Assembly: GCF_004634215.1 (NCBI RefSeq)
Contig: NZ_SMMH01000021.1
Location: 4,143 to 68,142, forward strand
Origin: Deinococcus fonticola
Lineage (GTDB): Bacteria; Deinococcota; Deinococci; Deinococcales; Deinococcaceae
Length of the DNA: 64,000 bases
Direction of reading: 5' to 3'
The translations under genes were made by a program, and so were the position numbers. Below the pieces are notes generated by a model. It was given only the letters and a program-made list of their open reading frames with translations. It did not search any database and was not told the origin of the DNA. How positions within the stretch are numbered: position 1 is the stretch's first letter; each line of letters starts with the position of its first letter. Of this stretch, positions 1 through 14,000 are shown in pieces.

Positions 1-1
1 G

Positions 2-91
2 GCGGCGAGTAAGGCCATCGAAGTGACGGGCCTGCGCCTGCTGACCAAGACAGGCGGGAAAAGCGGGGACTATGTCGCGCCAGCCAGGTAA
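2..91 (+). CDS. C-terminal fragment of a protein cut by the window edge
   Basis: An open frame runs from the window edge to a TAA at 89-91 and encodes about 29 residues, ending in ...GDYVAPAR. It lies 92 nt before the next start on the same strand. The fragment is too short to assign a family. The frame is plausible because a real gene must end near here, but the other two frames cannot be excluded. A sigma factor gene would fit upstream of the anti-sigma-like protein that follows, but nothing in these residues shows it. Confidence 0.3.
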   Translation, partial: AASKAIEVTGLRLLTKTGGKSGDYVAPAR

Positions 92-183
92 CGGTGGGAA
101 CGTGAGAGCATCAGGAAAGGGTCAGGCAGTCATCTAGGCATGTCCTGGGAACCTGAGCGGGCCTTTTGACGTAAAAGGATTGT

Positions 184-1869
184 ATGAGGGGAGAGTGGCG
201 CAACTTGCAGACCGCAGCGGGGGAAAACCTGCTGGACTTGCTGCACCGTGAAGCCGAGCAGTCCCTGACACCCACTGAGCAGCAGAAGCTGGAGGCTGCG
301 CGTAGCGACCCGCAGGTACAGGCGGCCCGCCAGGCCCTGAACCACGCTGTGGCGCTGCTCAAACTCCCCATGCCACCCATGCTGCGCAGCGTTGCGCCGG
401 ACGTGGTGGCAGAGCTGACGCTGGCCCGTCAACTGGCCTCGCCAGCCATGCCGCGCTCCACCGCGCCGCAGGTTACGGAAGCCATTCAGCTTTCAGTGAA
501 GCTGCGGCCACCGCTATTGCCGCACTCGGTCACCGATGAGGTGGTGGCGGAGATTCAGGCAGCGCGAATGCTGCAGACCCCACCCATGCCGCGCTCTGTG
601 GTGGCTGCTGTTCTCGATGACCTGAGGTCGGCCAGGGCCCTGGGGGAAGTGCCTGCCCCGCCGCCTGCGGCTTCCCTGGCGGATAGCGTGGTCAGCCGTA
701 TCAGGCGTGACTTCTCTCCTACCAGCCCAGCCCCCCCGGAAGTGCTGCTCCCAGCTGCATCGCCTTCGAGCCCAACGCCAACCATAGGGCCAGCCCTTCA
801 CGTCCTGGCCGGCCCGCACCCACTTCAGCCCGTGGCGGTGAACCCTGCATCCCGTAACCCTGCGCCGTTCGTGCTGGTGGGCGGGTTGCTGGTGGGCCTG
901 ACCCTCTTGGCGCTCACCACCGCCTGGCCTAACCTGGCGGCGGGGGCGGTGGTGCTGCGTACCCTGCTGAACCAGGTTTCCCCGCTGGCGGGCCTGGGGC
1001 TGGCGCTGCTCCTCCTGACCAGTGTCCTGATCACCTGGCGGCCCACCCCGGCCCTGCGGACTGCCGGGGCCGGCGCCTTCGCGCTGTCGGCCATTTTGAC
1101 CATCCCGGCGCTGTACAACGTGGCAGGCGGCGCAAACGGCCTGAGCATCGGGCATGACGTGACCGTCAGCGGCCCGGTCAATGGCAACGTGATTGCCATT
1201 GGCGGGAACGTTCGCCTGAAACCCGGTGCAGACGTGCGTGGCGAGGTGGTCACCCTGCTGGGCGACGTCCACCGGGATGAGGGAGCGCAGGTGCAGGGCC
1301 GCGTGAACGCCCTGCTGGGCCACGCCCCCGGTGACCGGGAGGCCATTCAGACGCGGCCCATCAATAACCTGAGCCTGGCCACGGCCGCTGCCTTCCGGCC
1401 CGTGCTGGGATGGCTGGGGGCAGCGGCCTGGCCGCAGATTTTCGTGGCCCTGACGGGAGGGCTACTGCTGCTGCTTTTCCTGGCCGGGGCGGCGCCACTG
1501 CTGGCCCGGCGGCAACGCCACGCCCCCATGCGAACCCTGGCGCTGGGGGTGCTGATGCTGTCTGCCCTGACGCTGCCCGCCATGGCCCTGGGCTTGACCG
1601 GCCTGCTGGGACCGGCCCTGCTGGTTACGGCCACGGCCGCCCTGGTGATCGCCACCGGCCTCAGCGTCAGTGTCTACGATGTCGGGCGGGCGGTCGCTTA
1701 CCGCTTCAAATTGCCTGTGCCGGACGCCGTGGGCGCTTTGCTAGGCCTCAGCGCCTTCGCCGCCAGCCTCAGTTATGCCCCGCTGGCTTTCGCGCTGGCC
1801 CTCGTGGGCGGCGCCTGGGGTGCGGGAACCCTGTTCCTGACGCGCCAGCACCTCAGAAGCGCAGAGTAA
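184..1869 (+). CDS. Membrane protein with five N-terminal tandem repeats and a bactofilin-like segment
   Basis: The 561-residue protein starts at an ATG preceded by AAGGA. Residues 1-60 are helical and hydrophilic, like anti-sigma N-termini but with no zinc Cys/His. Residues about 61-176 hold five degenerate repeats of 22-24 residues with the pattern PPMPRSVxxxVxxEIxxARxL. Two hydrophobic segments follow (about 228-248 and 266-285) and possibly a third near 297-312. Residues about 320-380 form a Gly/Val-rich stretch with hexapeptide-like periodicity (GPVNGNVIAIGGNVRL), as in bactofilin or polymer-forming cytoskeletal proteins. At least four more membrane segments complete the C-terminus. Function unknown. 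I infer a membrane-anchored scaffold or sensor; the repeat region might bind a cytoplasmic partner such as a sigma factor. Confidence 0.85.
   Translation: MRGEWRNLQTAAGENLLDLLHREAEQSLTPTEQQKLEAARSDPQVQAARQALNHAVALLKLPMPPMLRSVAPDVVAELTLARQLASPAMPRSTAPQVTEAIQLSVKLRPPLLPHSVTDEVVAEIQAARMLQTPPMPRSVVAAVLDDLRSARALGEVPAPPPAASLADSVVSRIRRDFSPTSPAPPEVLLPAASPSSPTPTIGPALHVLAGPHPLQPVAVNPASRNPAPFVLVGGLLVGLTLLALTTAWPNLAAGAVVLRTLLNQVSPLAGLGLALLLLTSVLITWRPTPALRTAGAGAFALSAILTIPALYNVAGGANGLSIGHDVTVSGPVNGNVIAIGGNVRLKPGADVRGEVVTLLGDVHRDEGAQVQGRVNALLGHAPGDREAIQTRPINNLSLATAAAFRPVLGWLGAAAWPQIFVALTGGLLLLLFLAGAAPLLARRQRHAPMRTLALGVLMLSALTLPAMALGLTGLLGPALLVTATAALVIATGLSVSVYDVGRAVAYRFKLPVPDAVGALLGLSAFAASLSYAPLAFALALVGGAWGAGTLFLTRQHLRSAE
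364..711 (+). repeat. Five coding tandem repeats of about 69 bp
   Basis: Within the membrane protein, residues 61-176 split into five units. Their cores are PPMLRSVAPDVV, PAMPRSTAPQVT, PLLPHSVTDEVV, PPMPRSVVAAVL and a more decayed PPAASLADSVV. Each is followed by an amphipathic helix ending in AR-hydrophobic-L in the better-kept copies. The DNA copies have diverged, so this is an old internal duplication kept at the protein level. Confidence 0.7.
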
Positions 1870-1965
1870 CTGGGGTGGAAACCGCTGCCGTTGTTCTGAC
1901 GGTGACCACTCCTCAGCGCAACCCTCCAGTACGCTAGTCCTACCAGGATTTTCAGGCTACAAACA

Positions 1966-2004
1966 AGCAGGAGAGGAACGGGGGATAACCACTCCTCTCC
2001 TGCT
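1966..2004. terminator. Bidirectional hairpin between convergent genes
   Basis: A perfect 12-bp inverted repeat (AGCAGGAGAGGA at 1966-1977, its complement at 1993-2004) with a 15-nt loop lies between the convergent membrane-protein gene and ddrO. The flanks carry short T-rich tracts on both strands (TTGTG on plus, TTGTTTG on minus), so it could end either transcript. Confidence 0.65.
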
Positions 2005-2017
2005 TTGTGTCCTGAGT

Positions 2018-2407
<390 letters not shown>

Positions 2408-2551
2408 ATTCACCTCCTGTTGCTGCGGCGTTACGTCTGTGGGTGGCGTGCTGGACGTTGTTTCCAGGCACTTTTGCCAAGGCGTGCCGCCTGGGACTGT
2501 GACCGAGATTCCTTGATTTGCGTCTGAGCAGAATCGGGCAGCCTTGGTTGG

Positions 2552-2580
2552 AGTGTAACACCGCTTTTCGCTACGGTCAA
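2552..2580 (-). promoter_or_regulatory. Promoter of ddrO
   Basis: Read on the minus strand: -35 TTGACC (2580-2575), a 17-nt spacer and -10 TACACT (2557-2552). Transcription would start near 2545, giving a leader of about 138 nt before ddrO. A degenerate RDRM-like 17-mer (2571-2587) overlaps the -35, which would suit autorepression by DdrO. Confidence 0.65.
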
Positions 2581-2603
2581 TACAGAATGAAAGGTTTCCG
2601 TTA

Positions 2604-2632
2604 TTGCAACCCGTCTCCCAATCTGCTAGCAT
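2604..2632 (+). promoter_or_regulatory. Promoter of the 83-aa gene, back to back with that of ddrO
   Basis: -35 TTGCAA (2604-2609), a 17-nt spacer and -10 TAGCAT (2627-2632). It points away from the ddrO promoter, with 23 nt between the two -35 boxes, so one regulator bound between them could act on both. Confidence 0.55.
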
Positions 2633-2726
2633 CGTAACCAGAAGGATAAAACCGCGCCTAAACGAACAATTCCGTGAGGTGATGACCTCACACCTCACCT
2701 CGCAGCCCTTGCTGGAAGGAGTACCC

Positions 2727-2978
2727 ATGCGTGCCCTCGACACCATTGCCGAAAGTATCCGAATCGGTCATGTTCATCCCACTGTCGTCCTGAACACCCT
2801 GATTGAAGTGGAGAACGAGAACGGCCTGAACGGCGTGCGCCACGTCGAACGCCACATCGAAAACGGCATGCAGTCCCTCAAGCAGCGCCAGCATCCGCAC
2901 CTCATCGTTGCGGAAAAGTGGCTGGGGGCGGCCCGCGCTTACCTGCTGACCCAGGCCGAACGCAAGCAAGCTGTGTAA
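2727..2978 (+). CDS. Small conserved-looking protein of unknown function, 83 aa
   Basis: The ATG at 2727 has an AAGGAG ribosome site 5 nt upstream, so it is preferred over in-frame codons further 5'. The product ([14 protein letters not shown]...) is mostly helical, rich in His, Glu and Asn, and has no signal peptide or membrane segment. It is divergent from ddrO and shares its intergenic region, so it may be a damage-response gene. I do not recognise a family. A proline-rich micro-ORF follows 22 nt after its stop. Confidence 0.7.
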   Translation: MRALDTIAESIRIGHVHPTVVLNTLIEVENENGLNGVRHVERHIENGMQSLKQRQHPHLIVAEKWLGAARAYLLTQAERKQAV

Positions 2979-3000
2979 TTTTCAGGCCCAGGAGGTCAGC

Positions 3001-3093
3001 GTGCAGCCGACTCCCCCACCTCCACCGCAACCGCCGCAGAAACCACGCAACGTTTCGGCCCCAGCCCCCACCATCAAAATTCAACTTCCCTAA
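3001..3093 (+). CDS. Proline-rich micro-protein, 30 aa
   Basis: A GTG codon at 3001 follows a full AGGAGGT Shine-Dalgarno at 2990-2996 with ideal spacing. The frame encodes MQPTPPPPPQPPQKPRN..., ending ...IKIQLP, with about 12 prolines in 30 residues, and stops 4 nt before a terminator hairpin. The position between a gene and its terminator plus the strong ribosome site argue for translation. Function unknown; proline-rich peptides of this kind often bind a partner or cause ribosome pausing. Confidence 0.5.
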   Translation: MQPTPPPPPQPPQKPRNVSAPAPTIKIQLP

Positions 3094-3097
3094 AAAG

Positions 3098-3134
3098 CGT
3101 GAGGCTCCAGAATAAGTCCTGGGCCTCACGTTTT
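3098..3134 (+). terminator. Rho-independent terminator
   Basis: CGTGAGGC (3098-3105) pairs with GCCTCACG (3123-3130), followed by TTTT. It ends the unit of the 83-aa protein and micro-ORF. An A5 run before the stem means it could also serve minus-strand folC transcripts. Confidence 0.75.
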
Positions 3135-3225
3135 AAGGTTTGCAGCATAAGCTGAAGTCCTGCTTGTCCATCACCCACAGCGCATAGCTATGGCGATCTG
3201 TTCCACGATGAGCAGAACCGGTGTA

Positions 3226-4494
3226 CTACTGCCATCTCTCCCAGGGCTCGGCTCTCTGGGCCAGCAGCAGGGGGCGCAATTCCCCAATCAGGTACAGGCT
3301 GCCGCACGCGACCGTCCAGGCCTGCTTTCCGACCGCTTCCAGGGCTTCTTCAGGCGAACGGGTCACGGTGACGGGAAGGTCGGGGAAATGCACTGCCAGG
3401 CCAGCGGGATCGGCGGCGCGGGGACTCAGGACGGCGCGGGTCAGAATGACTTCTGAGGCCAGGCGCCGGAGTTGCCCGGCCACGCCGCCAATGTCCTTGT
3501 CCTCCACCGCGCCGAAGATCACGGGAACCGGCGCTGCCCCCAGCGTCAGCAGGGCGTCAGCCAGGGCTTTTGCACCGTCCGGGTTGTGGGCACCGTCCAG
3601 CAGCATCCGCCCGCCGCGCCACGGCAGCACTTCCATGCGCCCAGGCCAGGCGGTGGCCTCCGTTCCCCGGCTGACCGCTTCAGGCGCCACGCCCAGGCGC
3701 AGGGCCGCCACCACCGCCAGCGCCGCATTTCGCGCCCCGTGCTCCCCCAGAAGGGACGTGCGAAAAACAAACGGCGAACGGTTCGGCAGCGTGACCCGCA
3801 CCTCCGACCCCCTCCAGCCCAGCGGGTGAATCTCCAGCGTGAAGTCCACCCCGGCACTCCACAGGTTCGCACCTTCGGCCCGGAAAATGGGGATCAGCCC
3901 GCCCGCGACCCCCACCACCGCTGGCCGCTCAGGCCGCAGAATCCCGGCCTTCTCCTGTGCGATCAGTTCCTTCGTTTCTCCGAGTATCGCCGTGTGATCC
4001 AGGGCCACGTTCGTCACGACACTCAGCACCGGGTCAAGGGCATTCGTGGAGTCCAGGCGGCCCCCCAGGCCCACCTCCATGACCGCCGTGGTCACGTGCT
4101 GCCGGGCGAACAGCAGGCACGCCATGGCGGTCACGACCTCAAAGAAAGTGGCCTGCACCTCCTCGGCCAGCGGGCGCACTTCACGCAAGACCCGCAGCAC
4201 CCCGGCCTCCGGGAGTTCCGCGCCGTTCACCAGGAACCGCTCGGTGAAGCGCGTCAGGTGCGGGCTGGTGAACAACCCCACCCGCTCCCCGCTCGTCTGA
4301 AGAATGCTCGCCAGGGTGGCGGAAGTGCTGCCCTTCCCGTTCGTACCACCGACCAGCACCACCCGGAAAGACCGCTGCGGCTGCCCCAGGCGCTCCAGCA
4401 TGGCCCGCATGCGCTCCAGGCCAGGCTTCATGCCAAAACGCTGCCGGGCGAAGAGCCAGTGCAGATCGGTAGGTATAGGTTCTTGTTCAGGCAT
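3226..4494 (-). CDS. folC: FolC, dihydrofolate/folylpolyglutamate synthase
   Basis: The 422-residue product adds dihydropteroate to glutamate and/or extends the polyglutamate tail of folates. The Mur-ligase ATP site GGTNGKGST lies at about residues 49-57, followed by the family's TSPHL motif, then EVGLGGRLDSTN and the C-terminal DGAHN motif. Length is normal for the family. I chose the ATG at 4494 because similarity to the family begins at once (LHWLFARQRFGMKPGLERM). In-frame ATGs at 4506 and further 5' add no recognised sequence and neither option has a good ribosome site. It is followed by the terminator at 3098-3134. Confidence 0.93.
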   Translation of the reverse strand: MPEQEPIPTDLHWLFARQRFGMKPGLERMRAMLERLGQPQRSFRVVLVGGTNGKGSTSATLASILQTSGERVGLFTSPHLTRFTERFLVNGAELPEAGVLRVLREVRPLAEEVQATFFEVVTAMACLLFARQHVTTAVMEVGLGGRLDSTNALDPVLSVVTNVALDHTAILGETKELIAQEKAGILRPERPAVVGVAGGLIPIFRAEGANLWSAGVDFTLEIHPLGWRGSEVRVTLPNRSPFVFRTSLLGEHGARNAALAVVAALRLGVAPEAVSRGTEATAWPGRMEVLPWRGGRMLLDGAHNPDGAKALADALLTLGAAPVPVIFGAVEDKDIGGVAGQLRRLASEVILTRAVLSPRAADPAGLAVHFPDLPVTVTRSPEEALEAVGKQAWTVACGSLYLIGELRPLLLAQRAEPWERWQ

Positions 4495-4585
4495 ACCCAA
4501 CAGCATACTTAATATACTTAAACCATGAAGACAGCCGGGATCAAGCATTTCCCGGCCCACTTCTTAAATAGTTGGCTGAAACTCT

Positions 4586-4972
4586 TTAATCGCCCTGGCG
4601 CGACATGTAGAGCGGCGCATTGAAACCACCGTAGCTACAGTCGCCATTGTACTCATTGTTATTTTTGAACCTGCCAGTGCAGGTCACCACATCGCTGCCT
4701 TTCTGAGCGGTCAAAACCCCACTATTGACATTGCCTTTAATCACCGCGTCATCAATAGACAGCGCTCCACGCAACTGGCCAGTACCCGTGAAATCGCCCT
4801 GAGCAGGCGCATCCGTTCGGGTAATGCGGATTGAAATATTGACTGAAAGGCCATATCTACTTAAGCTCCCCCTCCAGTTTCCCGTTACACTTTCGGCGGG
4901 CGGAATAACCTGCGTCGGGGTACAGCCGGCGAGCAGCAGCGCGGCAAACGGGATCACCAGGGCTTTCTTCAT
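4586..4972 (-). CDS. Putative lipoprotein, 128 aa
   Basis: Residues 1-17 are a signal peptide with a lipobox (LLLAGC), so Cys17 is probably lipid-modified and the protein anchored to a membrane facing the periplasm. The mature part is rich in Gly, Asn and Thr with alternating polar and hydrophobic residues, suggesting a small beta-barrel. Two further Cys (in VTCTG and GDCSYG) may form a disulfide. A -10 box TATACT (complement of 4980-4985) ends 7 nt before the ATG with no ribosome site, a leaderless arrangement. No family recognised. Confidence 0.75.
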   Translation of the reverse strand: MKKALVIPFAALLLAGCTPTQVIPPAESVTGNWRGSLSRYGLSVNISIRITRTDAPAQGDFTGTGQLRGALSIDDAVIKGNVNSGVLTAQKGSDVVTCTGRFKNNNEYNGDCSYGGFNAPLYMSRQGD

Positions 4973-5006
4973 ACCCAGGAGTATACCGAAGTGTCCGCGC
5001 CCAAGC

Positions 5007-5951
5007 TTAGGCGTCCGGTGAGAAGTATTTTTCCAGCACCGGGACAATCTGTTTTTTGCGGCTGATGCGGTGACCCAGGTCAGCCACCTGGCCCTGCGTC
5101 CTCACCCCGAAAGCCTCCTGCATGACTTTTTCCTCGGTGGCACTCAGGATAAAAGTCCGGTTCGTCTCGTTCAGGATGTCCACCACGCTCAGCAGCACGC
5201 CACTCAGGCCGTCTTCGGCTTTCACGGTGTCCATGGCCGCCAGCAACTCGGCCTGACGCCCGAACACGTAAGCGGGGTTGGTGGTTTCAATAACGCCCAG
5301 CCCCCACTCCTGCGGTTTTGCCGGGTCTCCGAAAGGAAAGACCTTGTAATCCATTCTGAACAGCGTTTCAGCGGGAGTATCGCCCAGGTCACTCTTGGCG
5401 GCGAACATAGCCAGGGCGTACTGCTCGACATCCTGAATGCCCGCTATGGGAGCCAGAAACTCCACGGCCTCCCTGTCATCCTGGGTGGTGGTGGGGCTGC
5501 GGAAGTGCAGCGTGTCACTCAGAATGGCGCTCAGCAGCAACTTGGCGTCCTGCACGGGGACATCCAGATTGGCTTCACGGTGGAGTTTCAGGAGCAGCGT
5601 GCCTGTGCAGCCCACCGGTTCAAAACGCAGGTAGGGCGGGTTGGCCGTGGTCAGGTCACCCAGTTTGTGGTGATCCACCACGCGCTTGACGCTCAGTTCC
5701 GCCAGGTTGCTCACCGACTGGGCGCTCTCGTTATGGTCGACCAACGCCACTGCCGTCCCTGCAGGGAGTTCAGGCAGCATGGGCGGCGCTTCTACTCCCA
5801 GCTCCTTCAGGACAAATTCGGTTTCAAAGTTCAGGTGACCCAGGCGAAAAGCCTGCGCCTCTACGCCCTGCCGCCGGAGCAGGCTGGCGTACACCAGAGC
5901 GGCAGAAATAGCGTCAGTGTCAGGGTTGGTATGGCCGAAAACATGCAGCAT
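5007..5951 (-). CDS. ppaC: Manganese-dependent inorganic pyrophosphatase (family II, DHH)
   Basis: The 314-residue cytoplasmic enzyme hydrolyses pyrophosphate to phosphate. Metal ligands of the DHH family are present: HTNPDTD (His7, Asp11, Asp13), Asp72 in VDHNE and the signature DHH at 93-95. The C-terminal DHHA2 domain carries the SRKKQ substrate-binding motif near the end. The start at 5951 (MLHVFGHTNPD) matches the family N-terminus; a longer frame upstream runs across the slpA terminator and is not used. A TACACT box (5963-5958) sits 6 nt before the ATG, so the mRNA is probably leaderless. Confidence 0.95.
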   Translation of the reverse strand: MLHVFGHTNPDTDAISAALVYASLLRRQGVEAQAFRLGHLNFETEFVLKELGVEAPPMLPELPAGTAVALVDHNESAQSVSNLAELSVKRVVDHHKLGDLTTANPPYLRFEPVGCTGTLLLKLHREANLDVPVQDAKLLLSAILSDTLHFRSPTTTQDDREAVEFLAPIAGIQDVEQYALAMFAAKSDLGDTPAETLFRMDYKVFPFGDPAKPQEWGLGVIETTNPAYVFGRQAELLAAMDTVKAEDGLSGVLLSVVDILNETNRTFILSATEEKVMQEAFGVRTQGQVADLGHRISRKKQIVPVLEKYFSPDA

Positions 5952-5980
5952 GACCCTAGTGTAGCAACATGTGAACAGAA

Positions 5981-6008
5981 GAAACCCCCGCGTTACGACG
6001 GGGGTTTC
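5981..6008 (-). terminator. Terminator of slpA
   Basis: A perfect 9-bp stem GAAACCCCC / GGGGGTTTC (5981-5989, 6000-6008) with a 10-nt loop lies 29 nt after the slpA stop and just upstream of the ppaC promoter. On the minus strand it is followed by a T-rich stretch. It separates the highly expressed S-layer gene from ppaC. Confidence 0.7.
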
Positions 6009-6036
6009 TTCCAGGAAAGTCGGTGGAGAAAGAGGC

Positions 6037-8649
<2,613 letters not shown>

Positions 8650-8815
8650 AGGGAACCCCCAAATACGTCGTGTGGTCTGAAGCGTTTCCGACTCTGAAGG
8701 TGACGCAGGGGCGAGTTGCCGTGTTTCCTCTCCCGGAGTAATTCGCCGTACCGCGCACTTCTTCTCACACAACCTGACCGCTTCAGCCCTGGGGTTGAAA
8801 AGTCAGATCATGGGG

Positions 8816-8845
8816 ATGATACAAGCATGAAGATCATGTGGTCAA
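8816..8845 (-). promoter_or_regulatory. Promoter of slpA
   Basis: On the minus strand: -35 TTGACC (8845-8840), an 18-nt spacer and -10 TATCAT (8821-8816). The predicted start near 8809 leaves a 5' leader of about 160 nt, long enough to stabilise the mRNA of an abundant S-layer protein, as known for other S-layer genes. Confidence 0.6.
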
Positions 8846-8988
8846 CCCTAATGTGAGAAGAAATGTTCTGTGCTGGCGGCCTTTTGCGAATTTTTTCGTC
8901 ATCTGACGGTCAGTTTCGGCACCAACCATGAGAATCTTCACATATTTTTTATGCGTTGAGCGCGGCTTTCTTTTGCTGGCCTTTGAAT

Positions 8989-9048
8989 GGGGCTGTGCCC
9001 CCGGTCAGGGCCGGGAACCTTGGGAAGCGATTAAGGGCGCAGCGCCTT
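8989..9048. repeat. Hairpin-rich block in the intergenic region before the response regulator
   Basis: Two small inverted repeats, GGGGC-TGT-GCCCC (8989-9001) and AAGGgCGC-AGC-GCCTT with one bulge (9033-9048), lie in a GC-rich patch between an AT-rich tract and the gene at 9088. The second is followed by CCTTTT. This may be a small palindromic repeat or a read-through terminator. The rest of 8850-9072 shows nothing else to me. Confidence 0.35.
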
Positions 9049-9087
9049 CCTTTTGCCGGGTCAGGAAAGCCTTACACTGCCTTTTAT

Positions 9088-9724
<637 letters not shown>

Positions 9725-9732
<8 letters not shown>

Positions 9733-9959
9733 CAAAAAACGCGTACCCAGCAGGCAACCGACCGAAACCACTTTCCGGGCGGGGTGTGGGCGCGAGTGGC
9801 GGGTGATGTCGGGTGAGGCCGACCTGGCCTACACCGAGCAGGCCTTTCCGGAATGCCTGGCATGTCCGCACCGGGTGGAGCCAGAGGGCGAGCCACCTTT
9901 TTGCACATTGCGGCCGCTGACGGCGCGGCATCCTTTCGCGGGGCTGGCAGACTGGAGAA

Positions 9960-9976
<17 letters not shown>
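9725..9976 (+). CDS. Small four-cysteine protein, 83 aa
   Basis: This frame begins at a TTG that overlaps the stop of the response regulator and ends 17 nt inside the beta-lactamase-like gene, so it fills the gap between them completely. Cysteines occur at [13 protein letters not shown] and FCTLR, a CX2C pair plus two single Cys, suggesting metal binding. It may be translated by coupling with the upstream gene. The TTG start is chosen by position only. No family recognised. Confidence 0.55.
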
Positions 9977-10799
<823 letters not shown>

Positions 10800-10993
10800 C
10801 GGGGACATTTAACCGCCCGGTAAGGGGCAAGATACAGCATGCCGAAGTGTGGCCAGGGCGCGTGCTGAACGCCGCTGGGAGGGCCATGGGGGCATGCTAT
10901 GCTGGGCGGCATTAGGCCACTCTGAGGACTCCTTGACGTCCAGAACGCACTGGGAAAGAAGAGCGGCCATTTCATGTTTGAGGGAGAGGGAGA

Positions 10994-11878
10994 GTGGAGA
11001 GAAACGACGCAACCATGCCACTGGTCGCTTTATTTACGGCGGCAATCATGTGGATCCTTTTGCTGTTCCTGTTCAACAAGGAAACGGCACACGCCCCGGT
11101 CGCCGTCGATCCGGCAGTGGCGGCCAGCATCGCGCAGGATTACCCCATCATCGGCAAGCAGGTGTACGAAACGGGCAATGCGGCAGCCGGAGCCATTTCC
11201 TGCCAGGGGTGTCACGGAACGAACGGTGAGGGCGGCGCGGGGCCGAAACTGGCCGGGAACGAGAAACTGCTGAAAGACCCCGTCTATGTCCACACCATCC
11301 TGGAGCAGGGCAAGGGCGGCATGCCTTCCTACGCCGGGAAACTGGACGACAAGCAGATCTACGCCGTGGCCAACTACGTCCTGCACTCCTGGGGCAACAA
11401 CATTGACGAACCCCTGACGCCTGCAAAAGTGGCGGAAGGCCAGACGAAACTCGACCCTGAAGTCCTGAAGAACCGCAGCCGTTTTGTACCGGATCACATT
11501 CAATTGCCGGAAATCTGGCTGCTGTCGTTCATCATTATTCTCGTGACTTATGGCCTGATCGGCCTGTACAGCGTGTGGGCCGAAGGGCAGGAACTGCGCC
11601 CCGGCATTCACAAGGTGCGGGCCACGCCCGTGGCGACGCTGGGCATTGTGACCAGCATGGTCATGACAGTGCTGTTCAGTTACCTGTTCGTGCGCCAGAT
11701 GAACATCGATTACCAGGGCTGGGCGGCCAAGGAACCCGTCATGCCGAACGTGACCGGCGAGGGCTTCTACGCAGCCATGATCCTGCTTTCGCTGGCGGTC
11801 ACGCTGGGCCTGTACAAGAAATTCTTCATGGACGGCGAGGCGCTCGTCGAGGACGCCACCGGCGAATTCCCCTGGTAA
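10994..11878 (+). CDS. Membrane-anchored cytochrome c of a bc-type menaquinol reductase
   Basis: Residues about 8-28 form a membrane helix. A class I cytochrome c domain follows with a single heme site CQGCH (Cys70, Cys73, His74) and a probable Met ligand in KGGMPSYAG. The C-terminal half has three more membrane helices. It is first in an operon with Rieske and cytochrome b genes, so it should be the electron-accepting subunit of the menaquinol:cytochrome c reductase in the cytoplasmic membrane. I use the GTG at 10994 because GGGAGA lies just upstream; an ATG at 11015 is also possible. TATGCT at 10898-10903 may be the -10 box of the operon. Confidence 0.92.
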   Translation: MERNDATMPLVALFTAAIMWILLLFLFNKETAHAPVAVDPAVAASIAQDYPIIGKQVYETGNAAAGAISCQGCHGTNGEGGAGPKLAGNEKLLKDPVYVHTILEQGKGGMPSYAGKLDDKQIYAVANYVLHSWGNNIDEPLTPAKVAEGQTKLDPEVLKNRSRFVPDHIQLPEIWLLSFIIILVTYGLIGLYSVWAEGQELRPGIHKVRATPVATLGIVTSMVMTVLFSYLFVRQMNIDYQGWAAKEPVMPNVTGEGFYAAMILLSLAVTLGLYKKFFMDGEALVEDATGEFPW

Positions 11879-11928
11879 GGCCCGGCGCACCCGAACCTTT
11901 ACAACGCTATACAGGAGACCGTTAAACG

Positions 11929-12587
11929 ATGACCCGTTACAAGAGAGAAGACCCGGAAATAACGCGCCGTAAGTTCATCAACACGGCCTTCGGTGCGTCC
12001 GCAGCGGTGGGCGGCCTGGCCCTGGTCAGTGCCCTGGGCGGCGCGAACCCCGTGTTCCGCCTGACCCGTGACAAGATGCCCCCTTACAAGGGCGACATGC
12101 TGATTCACGCCGAGGGCGCCAAGGCCGGGCAACCTGTGAGTGTGGCCGACCTGAGCGACAAGATCACCCGTGCCTGGCCACAGGGCAAGGACAAGGACGG
12201 TAACCCGGTGGTGCGTAAGGGCGACCCGAACAACATCCTGGGCCTGTTCAAGTTCCCGAAAGGGCAGATCGTGGCCCCTACCAATCTGGAAGCCACCATC
12301 GACGGTGAAGTGGTGGCGTACAGCGACATCTGCACGCACGCTGGCTGCTCGGTGGCGAACGACGACCTGAAGGCCGGTCACCTGAACTGCCCCTGCCACT
12401 CCGGCAAATACTCCCCGCGTGAAGGTGGGAAAGTGACGGGCGGCCCGCCCCCGCGCGGCCTGGCGCAATTGCCCATCAAGCTGGAGGGGGACAAGATCGT
12501 GGTCACGGACTTCTTCCTGGGTCACCCGTACCCGTTCACGGAGGCCGAGTGGGAAGCCCGTAAGAAAGCAGTGGAGGACGCCCTCGC

Positions 12588-12591
<4 letters not shown>
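11929..12591 (+). CDS. Rieske iron-sulfur subunit of the bc-type complex
   Basis: The 220-residue protein begins with a Tat-like signal-anchor ([14 protein letters not shown]). The Rieske cluster motifs are CTHAGC (Cys135, His137, Cys140) and CPCHSG (Cys154, Cys156, His157). Cys135, His137, Cys154 and His157 should hold the 2Fe-2S cluster, with Cys140-Cys156 as the disulfide. An insertion of about 60 residues lies before the cluster domain. AGGAG sits upstream of the ATG. The stop overlaps the cytochrome b start (ATGA), showing translational coupling. It carries electrons from quinol on cytochrome b to the cytochrome c subunit. Confidence 0.95.
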
Positions 12592-13937
<1,346 letters not shown>

Positions 13938-13952
13938 GCACAGACAGACAAG

Positions 13953-13986
13953 AAAACTGCCCCAGCCTCAGCCGGGGCAGTTTTTC
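13953..13986 (+). terminator. Terminator of the bc-complex operon
   Basis: CTGCCCC (13957-13963) pairs with GGGGCAG (13974-13980), followed by TTTTTCTTT; A4 precedes the stem. It lies 16 nt after the cytochrome b stop. Confidence 0.85.
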
Positions 13987-14000
13987 TTTATGCTGGGCGA

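Noticed and set aside
2571..2587. Full RDRM (DdrO-binding palindrome) at the ddrO promoter
   Set aside because: Only about half of the 17 positions fit the consensus as I remember it, so it is not listed as a site, only noted with the promoter.
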